A DNA stretch of 38,183 nucleotides, from contig DCMZ01000009.1 in the NCBI GenBank assembly GCA_002321895.1, positions 1 through 38,183 of the forward strand, in the 5' to 3' direction. Position numbers and translations under genes: made by a program. Below the pieces are notes generated by a model that saw only the letters and a list, made by a program, of their open reading frames with translations, was not told the DNA's origin and did no database searches. Below are positions 1 to 9,000 of the stretch, one piece after another. Position 1 is the stretch's first letter. The number at the start of each line of letters is the position of its first letter. This DNA comes from Bdellovibrionaceae bacterium UBA1609. GTDB taxonomy: Bacteria; Bdellovibrionota; Bdellovibrionia; Bdellovibrionales; UBA1609.

Positions 1-107
1 GACAAGGTTAACGAAATTTATCATTGCCCGGTGCTTTTTTAATAATAACCATACAAACTGTCCTCCTTCAATTTTGATTTTATTTTGTCTCTCTATAAGG
101 TCTAGGT

Positions 108-317
108 AGAATCATCGCTCTTTAACTTTAAGGGGTTACCCTCTAAGAAATCAAAGAGCTTTTTGAGCTTAAATAAAAAGGTGCTACATGCAGGACCGGT
201 CGTAAAATGGCTTCTAAAAAGCGTGAGGAAATCAAAAACAAAATGAAAGAACTAAGAGAAATGGACAAAGCCTTAAATAACTTTATTGATGCATGTGAAA
301 GCGAAAATGCAATTTGA
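108..317 (+). pseudogene. Decayed MerR-family regulator, C-terminal part only
   Basis: Reading positions 207-317 gives 36 residues (MASKKREEIKNKMKELREMD...) that look like the C-terminal dimerisation helix of CueR/ZntR-type MerR regulators, ending in a typical D-A-C before the stop. Just upstream the same frame reads K-G-A-T-C, a conserved point of these proteins, but is closed by a TAA at 174-176. Further upstream the homologous text (F-K-G-L-P-S-K-K-S-K-S-F-L-S-L-N) continues in another frame, so at least one frameshift lies near 174-180. No DNA-binding domain is visible in the first 100 bases. I infer a broken regulator remnant; the target metal is unknown. The left edge of the decay is approximate. 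Confidence 0.6.
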
Positions 318-360
318 CTTTCGATATGCACTGGCGCCCAAGGTAATATAGTTTCTAATC

Positions 361-390
361 CAGCTTTGTCAAGCATGCTTGACAAAGCTG
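361..390. promoter_or_regulatory. Perfect 30-bp palindrome, likely operator
   Basis: The 30 bases are exactly self-complementary, with centre GCATGC and core TTTGTCAAGC/GCTTGACAAA. The arms contain TTGACA in both orientations, so the site could cover a -35 element. It lies about 50 bases upstream of the chosen start of the DtxR-like gene, the usual place for an autoregulatory operator of that family. A hairpin ending the MerR remnant is the main alternative, but no T-run follows. Confidence 0.6.
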
Positions 391-441
391 AGAATGCCAT
401 GTAGTTCTCCCTGGGTATTTGAAACCACTATTGGGGGGCTA

Positions 442-984
442 TTGAACTTACAATACGAGAAATATTGGAGAGAGTTTGAGGAGAACGAAATCACTCACTC
501 AGAAGCTCATTACTTACTTTCCATTTATTCAATGACGCGCCATCAGAATTATAAGTTGCGTGCTGTGGATCTATCAAAAGAACTCAACGTCAGTCGAAAC
601 GCTGTATCCTTGCAGTTGAAAAAACTGATAGAAAAAAAATTATTACGAGTTTCTGATGCCAATTTTATCTTACTGACCAAAAAAGGTATAAGCACTATTG
701 AGAAAGTTGCCAACAAACGACAAACAATGATTGTCTTTTTCTCAGAGGTCTTAGGTATAGATCTCGGCACAGCCACACTGGATAGCTGCAAAATCGAGCA
801 CCTATTATCTGACGAGGCTGGAGAAGCCTTGTTAAAATTTGTTCAATTCCTGAGATCCGACAGAAAAGTAGTTTATAATTTTTTAAAAGAATTCCAACAT
901 TACTATTTACAATGTGACCCTGAAATTGGTTGCGGGCTTTGTGAGAATATTCATCAGATGGAGAATGCCGACCATGAAAAGTAA
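442..984 (+). CDS. DtxR/MntR-family metal-dependent transcriptional regulator
   Basis: A 180-residue protein with a winged-helix N-terminus (sensor helix T-H-S-E-A-H-Y-L-L-S-I, recognition helix V-S-R-N-A-V-S-L-Q-L-K-K-L, then L-T-K-K-G) and the family's metal-binding/dimerisation segment with L-G-I-D and the I-E-H-L-L-S-D-E-A motif. Known members repress metal-uptake genes when loaded with Fe or Mn. A Cys-rich C-terminus (C-D-P-E-I-G-C-G-L-C) is extra and may bind metal. Start choice: TTG at 442 follows a G-rich Shine-Dalgarno-like run and matches where family proteins begin. ATG 394 and TTG 379 are alternatives, but 379 would lie inside the palindrome. It overlaps the iron permease gene by 11 bases, so it probably controls that operon. 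Confidence 0.8.
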   Translation: MNLQYEKYWREFEENEITHSEAHYLLSIYSMTRHQNYKLRAVDLSKELNVSRNAVSLQLKKLIEKKLLRVSDANFILLTKKGISTIEKVANKRQTMIVFFSEVLGIDLGTATLDSCKIEHLLSDEAGEALLKFVQFLRSDRKVVYNFLKEFQHYYLQCDPEIGCGLCENIHQMENADHEK

Positions 985-2863
985 ATTCTTATTATATATA
1001 CTAGCCCTCGCAGTGTTGCCTCATCTGGCATTTGCAAAAACTCAGTCCAGTGAGCTCGCTGTACATCTGCTTAGTTACCTTTCTCAAGACTATGGTGAGG
1101 CCGTAGAAAATGGGAAAATCATCAGCCAAGGCGAATTCAATGAACAGATAGAGTTTGTCACTGAAGTTAAACTGATTGCTGAACGTAATAACTATCCTTC
1201 TCCCCTCTTGAACAGTATTCACGATTTAGATAGAAGTATTAATGCAAAAGAAAAAGTGTCAAAGGTCTCCAAACTTGCAGATACGATTAAGTTCCAAATT
1301 ATAGAAACTTTTAATATTGTAACAGAGCCGAAAAATCCTCCTAATTTTGCCAGAGCTACAAAACTTTACAAAACAAGTTGCGTTCAATGCCATGGCGATA
1401 GGGGAAAAGGCGACGGGATCGCCGGTAAAGACCTTTCTCCCAAGCCGACCAACTTTTTGGACCTCGATAGAATGAGAGGTATTTCTCCATTCCAAGCATA
1501 TAATACAATTTCATTGGGTGTCGATGGCACGGGAATGACTAGCTATAATTTTTTATCTGAAGATGACAGATGGTCACTGGCTTTCTATATATCAGCATTT
1601 AGATACAGCGAATACGGTGGCCCTAAAAAGCCTAGCTCTGTACCAATGACCGACATCGCTGCACTTTCCGACATTGATTTAGTAAAAAAATATGAAGTCT
1701 CTAGCGACGATGAAATGGGCTTTCTCGCTAGTGTACGGAACAACTTTACCTATCCACCCCAGCAGCAGAAGAATGCAGAGAAATATCTAGAAATCGCTGA
1801 AACTAAGCTCTCAGAGAGCTTTAGCTTGTTTAAAGCTCAGAAGACTATTGAAGCTAATAACCTTGCCCTTGAAGCCTATTTAAGTGGAGTCGAGCCAATA
1901 GAAGGCATTTTAAAGTCAAATAATCAAAAACTGGTTGTTGAGCTTGAAAAAGACATGATCATTTATCGAAGCTTATTAAAGAATCAAAATTCATCTGAGG
2001 CAAGTGTCCAAGCTCAACTCAAAAAATTAAAAGACCACCTCTCCAAAGCTAAAACAGTTGTGACGAAAGAAACCACAAGCATTGGTACGGTGCTTATGTC
2101 TTTTGGCATTGTACTTAGAGAGGCCTTAGAAGCTGGCCTTGTTTTACTGCTCTTGTTTAGTGTATTGAATCGATTTGAGGGTCGAAAATTGAAGCGCTAT
2201 GTTCATGCTGGTTGGATGAGTGCTATCGTTTCTGGAATAATTTTATACTTTATATCAGAGGCCCTTTTTACAATCAGTGGTCGACTCGTCGAATCCTTAG
2301 AAGCCTATGTGAGTCTAATTGCGGCCGCCGTATTGCTTTATGTTGGAATCTGGTTCCATAGACATTCAAATATTGAAAAGTGGAAGCTGAGTATTAAAGA
2401 CGCCGTTAGTGACTCTATTGTCAACGGGAAAACCCTAACTCTCTTCTTAATAGCATTTGCCTCCGTATTTCGTGAGATATTTGAAACACTACTGTTTATG
2501 AAAATTATGATCTTTGATGGGCACTCCACTATGGATATTAGCCTTGGCGCACTAATGGCCATTGGGCTTTCTGTCACGTTAATTTTTGGAGCTATCAAGT
2601 TCTCAATGAAATTAAAATTAGACCCGTTATTTAAGTTTTCCACTGGCCTAATTCTTATCTTATCTATGGTCATATTTGGAAAGGCTATAGGTGCATTTCA
2701 AAAAGTAGGAGCCCTACAGGCCACTCAATTAAACCTTCCAACTGTCGATGCACTTGGTTTTAATGCAACGTTAGAGGTTTTAATAGCTCAACTTTTAGTC
2801 CTTTTAATCATCTTTATGTACTTCGTACTAAGCAAAACACTTATTTTGCGATCATCGCACTGA
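974..2863 (+). CDS. Cytochrome c-FTR1 fusion iron permease
   Basis: This 629-residue protein has a signal peptide (MKSKFLLYILALAVLPHLAFA), then a periplasmic c-type cytochrome domain with haem motif C-V-Q-C-H at residues 136-140, a helical linker, and a C-terminal FTR1/EfeU-type membrane domain of about seven helices. Both R-E-x-x-E iron-translocation motifs are present: R-E-A-L-E at 382-386 and R-E-I-F-E at 500-504. Fused cytochrome/FTR1 proteins are a known family thought to oxidise Fe(II) and pass Fe(III) to the permease. ATG 974 was chosen because it begins the signal peptide; an upstream in-frame GTG at 914 would add a non-hydrophobic leader inside the regulator gene. Regulation by the adjacent DtxR-like protein is likely. 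Confidence 0.88.
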   Translation: MKSKFLLYILALAVLPHLAFAKTQSSELAVHLLSYLSQDYGEAVENGKIISQGEFNEQIEFVTEVKLIAERNNYPSPLLNSIHDLDRSINAKEKVSKVSKLADTIKFQIIETFNIVTEPKNPPNFARATKLYKTSCVQCHGDRGKGDGIAGKDLSPKPTNFLDLDRMRGISPFQAYNTISLGVDGTGMTSYNFLSEDDRWSLAFYISAFRYSEYGGPKKPSSVPMTDIAALSDIDLVKKYEVSSDDEMGFLASVRNNFTYPPQQQKNAEKYLEIAETKLSESFSLFKAQKTIEANNLALEAYLSGVEPIEGILKSNNQKLVVELEKDMIIYRSLLKNQNSSEASVQAQLKKLKDHLSKAKTVVTKETTSIGTVLMSFGIVLREALEAGLVLLLLFSVLNRFEGRKLKRYVHAGWMSAIVSGIILYFISEALFTISGRLVESLEAYVSLIAAAVLLYVGIWFHRHSNIEKWKLSIKDAVSDSIVNGKTLTLFLIAFASVFREIFETLLFMKIMIFDGHSTMDISLGALMAIGLSVTLIFGAIKFSMKLKLDPLFKFSTGLILILSMVIFGKAIGAFQKVGALQATQLNLPTVDALGFNATLEVLIAQLLVLLIIFMYFVLSKTLILRSSH

Positions 2864-2875
2864 TCGGAAAGACCT

Positions 2876-3685
2876 ATGTTTAAATCAGTTGTGCTTATTA
2901 ATAAAATGGATTGCCCCTCAGAAATAAAGCAAATCGAAGCTTTATTTGAGGACAATGGCGGCGTAAGACAAATCAACTTTGATCTTGGTAAAAGGGCAGT
3001 TACATTTTACCACCTGATCCCTATTCACGATATTCTATCCTCTCTTGAAAGAGTTGGCTTAAATGGCGAAGCCCTCGAAACACTTACCATATCTGAAAAC
3101 GAAATCGAAAAAAGTGAGGCTTCTGTTGAAGCTGGCACTTTAAAAATATTACTGTTCATTAACTTTGGAATGTTCATTTTCGAAATAGTCTATGGTTTTT
3201 TATCAGATTCTACTGGTCTCATTGCTGACTCCATAGATATGCTGGCCGACTCTCTCGTCTACGCAGTTAGTCTCTATGCGGTGGGAAAAGCAGGGTCCAT
3301 TAAGAACAATGCAGCAGTAGCTAGCGGTTACTTTCAAATGGCGTTAGCCCTTGGGTGCTTATTCGAAGTGGCAAGACGGTATTTCTATGGGAGCGAACCT
3401 TTATCTACATATATGATTGGCATATCTATTCTTGCCCTTACAGCCAACCTTGCCTGCCTCGCACTCATTCATAAGCACAAGGATGGCGGTGTCCACATGA
3501 AGGCCAGCTGGATTTTTTCGGCAAATGATGTAATTGCTAATATAGGCGTCATCATTGCGGGAGCCCTAGTTTACTTCACAGGTTCAAGGTATCCAGACTT
3601 AGTTATAGGGGTTCTCATTTCAATCATTGTTCTAAATGGAGCTATACGAATTTTGAAGATCTCAAAGGAGACTCAGAACCAGTGA
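2876..3685 (+). CDS. HMA-like domain fused to CDF cation-efflux membrane domain
   Basis: 269 residues. The first 70 or so form a ferredoxin-like fold resembling HMA domains, but the usual C-x-x-C is replaced by M-D-C-P-S-E, leaving one Cys. The rest is a six-helix CDF/ZitB-type transporter core: the first metal site appears as A-D-S-I-D-M-L-A-D-S and the second as S-A-N-D-V-I-A-N. The cytosolic C-terminal regulatory domain of classical CDF proteins is missing, since the protein stops soon after helix six. It likely exports Zn, Co, Cd or Fe. It sits 12 bases after the iron permease and overlaps lspA by four bases, so it belongs to the same operon. Confidence 0.8.
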   Translation: MFKSVVLINKMDCPSEIKQIEALFEDNGGVRQINFDLGKRAVTFYHLIPIHDILSSLERVGLNGEALETLTISENEIEKSEASVEAGTLKILLFINFGMFIFEIVYGFLSDSTGLIADSIDMLADSLVYAVSLYAVGKAGSIKNNAAVASGYFQMALALGCLFEVARRYFYGSEPLSTYMIGISILALTANLACLALIHKHKDGGVHMKASWIFSANDVIANIGVIIAGALVYFTGSRYPDLVIGVLISIIVLNGAIRILKISKETQNQ

Positions 3686-4206
3686 AGTATAAAATATTTT
3701 TTGTCATTTTAATACTGGCTGCAATGCTCGATCAAGCAACTAAAACGTATATCGCTACATCATTTTCTATCGGAGAATCAGTTGATGTTATTCCCAATTT
3801 TTTTAATCTGACATATATTCAAAACTACGGAGTCGCCTTTGGCTTTCTAGCAAGTCTAGATCCACTGATTAGAACCCCTCTCCTTATTTTATTTCCTTTG
3901 GTAGCTTTTGTAGTAATTTTGATGATGCTAAAAGGAACCAGAGAAAATGATTTGTTTAGTATAGTTTCATTTTCGCTAATCGCTGGTGGGGCACTTGGGA
4001 ATTTATCTGACCGAATTAGGCTTGGATTCGTTGTAGACTTTCTAGATTTTCATTATGGCAGTCAATGGCACTACCCTGCATTTAATGTAGCTGATATATC
4101 AATTTGTTTAGGGGTTGGTGTTTTACTAATACTAACTATCCGAGTGGGACGTAAAGAAGCGAAGTTGAAGGCACATCAAAACACCAGAGAGCATACCAAA
4201 GCCTAA
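3682..4206 (+). CDS. lspA: Lipoprotein signal peptidase (signal peptidase II)
   Basis: 174 residues with four membrane helices and the two catalytic aspartates of LspA, in G-N-L-S-D-R (Asp110) and F-N-V-A-D-I (Asp138); N-Y-G-V-A-F-G is also a family hallmark. It cleaves signal peptides of prolipoproteins in the inner membrane. The GTG start overlaps the stop of the transporter gene (GTGA), showing translational coupling. An extra lspA tied to a cation transporter is a recurring arrangement in mobile metal-resistance islands (known association). It may serve the many lipoproteins encoded nearby, or be an accessory copy beside a housekeeping one outside this window. Confidence 0.93.
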   Translation: MKYKIFFVILILAAMLDQATKTYIATSFSIGESVDVIPNFFNLTYIQNYGVAFGFLASLDPLIRTPLLILFPLVAFVVILMMLKGTRENDLFSIVSFSLIAGGALGNLSDRIRLGFVVDFLDFHYGSQWHYPAFNVADISICLGVGVLLILTIRVGRKEAKLKAHQNTREHTKA

Positions 4207-4410
4207 TTCTGGACCATGGCACCCTGATTCAATAGCTAGCCCCTCAGTCGATGCATAGTTTTGAAATATAAGAAAAAGAAAAGCCGGTAAAGTAACTGAG
4301 ATTATTATAATAGATAAATTTTGAACCCAATAGCGAATAAATGGAAAATTTTTTGCCAACATTCTGCCGTTTAGAATTTGTGTATCAATTATCTTTCTTT
4401 GTAATTCCAT
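4132..4410 (-). CDS. Hypothetical small single-pass membrane protein
   Basis: 92 residues, not recognised. There is a good Shine-Dalgarno (aggag) six bases before ATG 4410 and one clear membrane helix (about residues 33-49: I-I-I-I-S-V-T-L-P-A-F-L-F-L-I-F). The last 25 codons overlap the end of lspA on the opposite strand. This is unusual and suggests either a convergent overlap or a gene that lost its natural end. It follows czcD by 63 bases on the same strand, so it could be the last gene of the Czc operon. Real-gene status rests mainly on the RBS and the hydrophobic helix. Confidence 0.4.
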   Translation of the reverse strand: MELQRKIIDTQILNGRMLAKNFPFIRYWVQNLSIIIISVTLPAFLFLIFQNYASTEGLAIESGCHGPELGFGMLSGVLMCLQLRFFTSHSDS

Positions 4411-4473
4411 ACAACTCCTGTAGCGATAATAATAGCCGATTCGAAGAAAGCAAAGTCTAGATCATTTAATCTG

Positions 4474-5358
4474 TTAAATATTTAAACACTTCTCAGCAAT
4501 CTCTATTTCTAGTGTAGAATGCTCAATAGCAAAGCCATCCTTTAAGCACTGTCTAATCCGAGATTTTATTTCTTCAATCTTTGTTAAATTAGTTTCTCCA
4601 ATTTTTATATGACCCTCTAAGTATATTTTTCTATCGTCCAGCTGCCAAACATGAATATGGTGGGCCCCTTCGACGCCTGGAAGCTTCGAAATTTCGTTTA
4701 TAATTGATTCAATACTCATGCCCTCAGGAGTCATTTGCATCAGAATCTGAATACATTCTTTGATCATGATATAGGCATGATAAAGAACATAAGCTGAAAT
4801 CAACGCTGTCGCGATCAAGTCAATTAAGTAAACTTGATAAATAATAATCAGCGATCCAGAAATGATCACGACTACGGAAGCCATTGCATCCGACAAATTG
4901 TGAATAAATGCGGCCCTAATATTAATACTATCTTTAGACCCCGAGTAAGTCAGAAATGCAGTTGCCAAGTCTATAACAAGAGCCATTCCAGCCACAATAA
5001 CCACTACCCATCCATCAATTGGAGACTGTTCTTGATACCTGCTGAAGCTTTCGTAGATAAGATAAAGGCCAATTAGGACCAAAGTAGTGCTATTGATCAA
5101 GGCCCCAATAATTTCAGCCCTTCTGTACCCATAGGTCATCTTTTTACTTGGTGGAAATTTTGCTATCTTTGCGGCAATCGCTGCAATAGCCAAGGCCCCC
5201 GCATCACTAAAGTTATGAAGGGCATCAGCTAATAAAGAAAGACTTCCCGATACAACCCCACCTGCGATCTGGAAAACAGTAAGAACAATATTTATAAAAA
5301 CTGCCCAATACAGTTTCTTGTTATTCAAATCGCCATGGTGGGAATGCGAGCCAGCCAT
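4474..5358 (-). CDS. czcD: CDF cation-efflux protein, CzcD/ZitB type
   Basis: 294 residues: a short His-containing N-terminus (S-H-S-H-H-G-D), six membrane helices and a C-terminal cytosolic domain (H-H-I-H-V-W-Q-L-D). Both H-x-x-x-D transport-site motifs are intact: His48/Asp52 (H-N-F-S-D) and His153/Asp157 (H-N-L-S-D). Family members exchange cytosolic Zn2+, Co2+ or Cd2+ for protons across the inner membrane. ATG 5358 is preferred over the TTG one codon earlier because the gagga Shine-Dalgarno is correctly spaced to it. It lies 27 bases after the methyltransferase-like gene, as in many Czc loci, and would feed metal to the periplasm for the CzcA pump. Confidence 0.9.
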   Translation of the reverse strand: MAGSHSHHGDLNNKKLYWAVFINIVLTVFQIAGGVVSGSLSLLADALHNFSDAGALAIAAIAAKIAKFPPSKKMTYGYRRAEIIGALINSTTLVLIGLYLIYESFSRYQEQSPIDGWVVVIVAGMALVIDLATAFLTYSGSKDSINIRAAFIHNLSDAMASVVVIISGSLIIIYQVYLIDLIATALISAYVLYHAYIMIKECIQILMQMTPEGMSIESIINEISKLPGVEGAHHIHVWQLDDRKIYLEGHIKIGETNLTKIEEIKSRIRQCLKDGFAIEHSTLEIEIAEKCLNI

Positions 5359-5385
5359 CAAATCCTCTTCAAATAAGTATAACGA

Positions 5386-6018
5386 TCAATATACATAAGG
5401 TAAGTATCTAAAACTAGATCGTATGTATTCCAAGTACTTATCACCATGCTCTGCATGCAAATACTCCTCTTCACAGCGCACCTGAACCTCAATAATTAAA
5501 AAGAACAATATAAATTGCAGAGAAACTGCCCAGGAAGACCATATTAGCCAAAGCCCTAAAAAGAGCATTAACAGGCCTGAATATGTAGGATTTCGAATGA
5601 TCTTAAATAATCCTGAAGTAATAAGGTCAGTTTGATTTTCCACATCAATACCAACTCTCCAAGAATTTCCCATTTCTTTTTGGGCCCAAAAGCATATAGC
5701 TAGACCAAAAATACCCACCGAAAATCCCAATAAATCAAAGAGATGACTATTAGTATATTCCCAAATTGAAAAGAACGAGAAAAAATCAAACTTAAATGTG
5801 TGAGCAATGATCAAGAAAATGGCATAGATTCCAAAGAACCGAAATATCCTATAAATATATTTCTGAAGTCGATTTGAAGAATTTCTGATAACCTCAGGAT
5901 CAATCCCCGTTAGCCTTGCCTGAGCAATTCTCTTCCATTTCCAAATGGCAAGAAAGAGAAAAAACATCAAACAAACAAGCACGCTATCCAAGTAGTTAGA
6001 AAAAGTATCAATATCCAA
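5386..6018 (-). CDS. Isoprenylcysteine carboxyl methyltransferase-like membrane protein
   Basis: 210 residues with five or so membrane helices. The C-terminal half matches the ICMT/PEMT-type fold of bacterial membrane methyltransferases: M-G-N-S-W-R-V-G-I-D, L-I-T-S-G-L-F-K-I-I-R-N-P-T-Y-S-G, and the S-adenosylmethionine-contact end R-C-E-E-E-Y-L...G-D-K-Y-L-E-Y. Bacteria lack prenylated CAAX proteins, so the substrate is unknown. Such genes are commonly found beside czcD/czcA, which suggests an envelope or lipid-related role in metal resistance. The start is TTG 6018, supported by a near-perfect aaggagg five bases upstream. A second member is encoded at 30762-31424. Confidence 0.8.
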   Translation of the reverse strand: MDIDTFSNYLDSVLVCLMFFLFLAIWKWKRIAQARLTGIDPEVIRNSSNRLQKYIYRIFRFFGIYAIFLIIAHTFKFDFFSFFSIWEYTNSHLFDLLGFSVGIFGLAICFWAQKEMGNSWRVGIDVENQTDLITSGLFKIIRNPTYSGLLMLFLGLWLIWSSWAVSLQFILFFLIIEVQVRCEEEYLHAEHGDKYLEYIRSSFRYLPYVY

Positions 6019-6068
6019 ACTGCCCTCCTTCTATACTCCATATAATAATCTTCACGGAAACTAGCGAG

Positions 6069-9000
6069 TTAATGAGAAATACTTGATTCTTTTACCACCA
6101 TTTTATCTTCCAAGAGCCGATATACAATTGGCAAAACAATTAGCGTAAGTATTGTCGCCGATATAATACCTCCCACAACCACAGAGGCTAGTGGCCGTTG
6201 AACTTCAGCTCCCATGCCCGTAGATACCATCATTGGTATAAACCCAAAAACAGTACTTGTCGCTGTCATCACCACTGGCCGCAACCTCATTTTTGTACCT
6301 TCCCTTATCAACTCATCTCCGCTAAGCCCTGAAAGCTTCAGCTTATTAAAATAGCTCACAAGAACAATACCATTTAGAACTGCAAGCCCTGAAAGTGCAA
6401 TAAATCCTACTCCAGCCGAGATACTAAAACTCAATCCGTTAAGCATAAGGCTTATAACTCCACCCACCAGAGCCATAGGGATACAGGCTGCAATCATAGC
6501 TGTTTGGAGAACACTTTGAAATGCCATGTAAATCATAAACAAAACAAGCATTAAGGCTATAGGCACTACAACCATCAAACGCTTTCTAGCTTCTTTAAGG
6601 TTTTCAAAGCTCCCTCCCCATTCAATATAATAGCCTGACGGGACTTTCACGTTTTCGGAAACAAGCTTTTGGGCTTCGCTCACCAAGCTTTCAGTATCTC
6701 TGCCCCTTACATTAATAAGAACAGCAGCTCTTTTCTTAGATTGCTCTCTTCTTATATCCCCATAAGTCTCTTGAATTTTAACATCTGCCACTTCACTTAA
6801 TGGCTCGGTATAACTATCAGTTATGCCCACTGGAATATTCTTAATTGCATCAATATTTGATCTATCCTCATCACCGAGGCGCACAACAATTGGAAACCTC
6901 ATAACCCCTTGAAAAAGGCTCCCAGCCTCTTTACCACCAATAGCGGTCTCAACAGTAGTAAGGATATTCTCTTTGGGAATCCCTAGGTTTGAAATAGCCT
7001 CAGCTTTGGGAGTAATTCGCAGTACTGGAGATAGCCCTTTGACTTCTTCTTCAGATTCGCCCACACCCTCAACATTCTGCAGTAAAGTCGCTATTTCGCT
7101 GGCAATTTCCGTGATTACTTCCATGTCTTCACCAAATACTTTTACAGATACATCAGCTCTAACACCTTCTAGGAGTTCGTTAAATCTAAGTTGAATGGGT
7201 TGGGAAAAAATCAAAGATTGCCCTGGCACGAATGCTTCGATTCTTTCCTTTAAGGCATCAATTAGCTTAGCTTTATTTCTTTTACTGCCATCAACTTTTG
7301 GCCACTCACTATCGTCCTTTAGAAGTACATAGGTGTCCGAAATATTAGGACCCATCGGATCAGTAGCAATTTCAGCTGTACCAATACGCGAAACAACTCT
7401 ATCTACTTCAGCAAACTCTAAAATAACTTCTTCGGATAATTTCTGCATTTCAACAGACTGATCTATACTAATATTCGTAGGCCGAACAAATTGAATAGCT
7501 ATTGACCCCTCATCAAGTTGGGGAAGAAAATTTGAACCAAGCGTGGAAAACAGCACCACACCAAGAGCTCCAGTTGCAACTCCCCCGACTACTACTGTCT
7601 TTTTCATAAGGAGTGCTTTCTCCAAAATTGGTGGGTACAAGGCATCTAGCTTTCTCATCAACCAGGGTGTCTTGGCTTCTAAATCTCTAGAAATAAACAG
7701 TCCCGCAAGACATGGTATAATTGAAAATGAAAAAATGAATGCGGCCCCTAAGGCAAAACAAAATGCGGATGCCATAGGAATAAACATTTTTCCTTCAACA
7801 CCAGTGAGGGTGAAAAGTGGAACAAAAACAATGACCACAATAAGCTGTCCAAAACCTGCCGCCGATCTTATTTCTTTTGTTGCACTTACAACAAACTCTT
7901 TCACTTCTTCTCTAGTTAAGGATCTCCCTAGCTCAGATTTTTTTTGAGCCACCCAACGAATGCAGTTGTCCATTACAATTACAGCGCCATCTATAATTAT
8001 ACCAAAATCCAAAGCGCCAAGGCTCATAAGGTTGCCCGATACATTGAAGTACTTCATGAGTATAAAGGTACTAAGCATAGAAAGAGGGATCGTAATGGCC
8101 GTTATTAATGCAACTCTTAAATTTCCCACTAAAAGAAGTAGCGTTAAAACTACTAAAAGCGCACCAAAAATTAAGTTTCCTTGGACAGTACCCAAGGTCG
8201 CATCCACAAGCTCCGATCGGTTATAAACAGTATTTAATACAACCCAGTCCGGAAGAGTCTTTTTGATTTCTTGTATTTTTTCATCAACACTAATTGATAC
8301 AGTTCGGCTATTCTCACCAAGCAGCATTAAGATAGTGCCAACTACGGTCTCTTTCCCATTAACAAGAGCGGCGCCTGTTCTCAACTCTCGACCCAGCTTA
8401 ACTTTTGCAATATCTCCAATTTTAATGTTACGAAGTGAAGGGAGGGATTTAACTACGATATTCTCTATATCCTTCTTATTCCTGACTAAACCCGAGGCTT
8501 GAATTAGAAGCTGCTCAGCGGTTTGCTGAATATAGCCTCCGCCTGTGTTTCTGTTATTATTTTCAATGGCGCTAACAACATCATCTAAGTGAATACCGTA
8601 ACTTGATAATTTTTTAAGATTTGGTTCGACAAAAAACTGCTTCTCATAGCCCCCAATGGCATTCACTTCGGCTACTCCTTTAACCATGAGCAGTCTAGGT
8701 GTGATAAACCACTCATTTAAAGCACGAAGCTCCATAAGCTGTTCGGCTCGCGCTTCTCCTGTAGCGGGCTCTTTTGCTTCTATTGAGTAAAAATAAATTT
8801 CCCCCAACCCTGTAGTAATCGGCCCCATCTGAGGCTGTGTCCCTTCGGGTAATTCTCCAGACAGAGCTTGCAACTTTTCAGCAACAAGCTGTCTTGCTAA
8901 GTATATATCAGTACCTTCTTCGAAAATAATGGTAACTTGAGAAAGACCAAACCTAGAGATTGAGCGAATTTGCTCCACCCCAGGCATCCCACCCATTCCA

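Noticed and set aside
8..52. A 14-codon minus-strand frame with a good aggagga site before ATG 52
   Set aside because: Too short, stops at once and no similarity seen; possibly the start of a gene lost at the left edge or chance.
143..400. Minus-strand open frame over the MerR remnant
   Set aside because: It is the antisense of the decayed MerR text and crosses the palindrome; no RBS or domain.
914..973. GTG 914 as the start of the iron permease
   Set aside because: It would place a charged leader before the signal peptide that begins at ATG 974.
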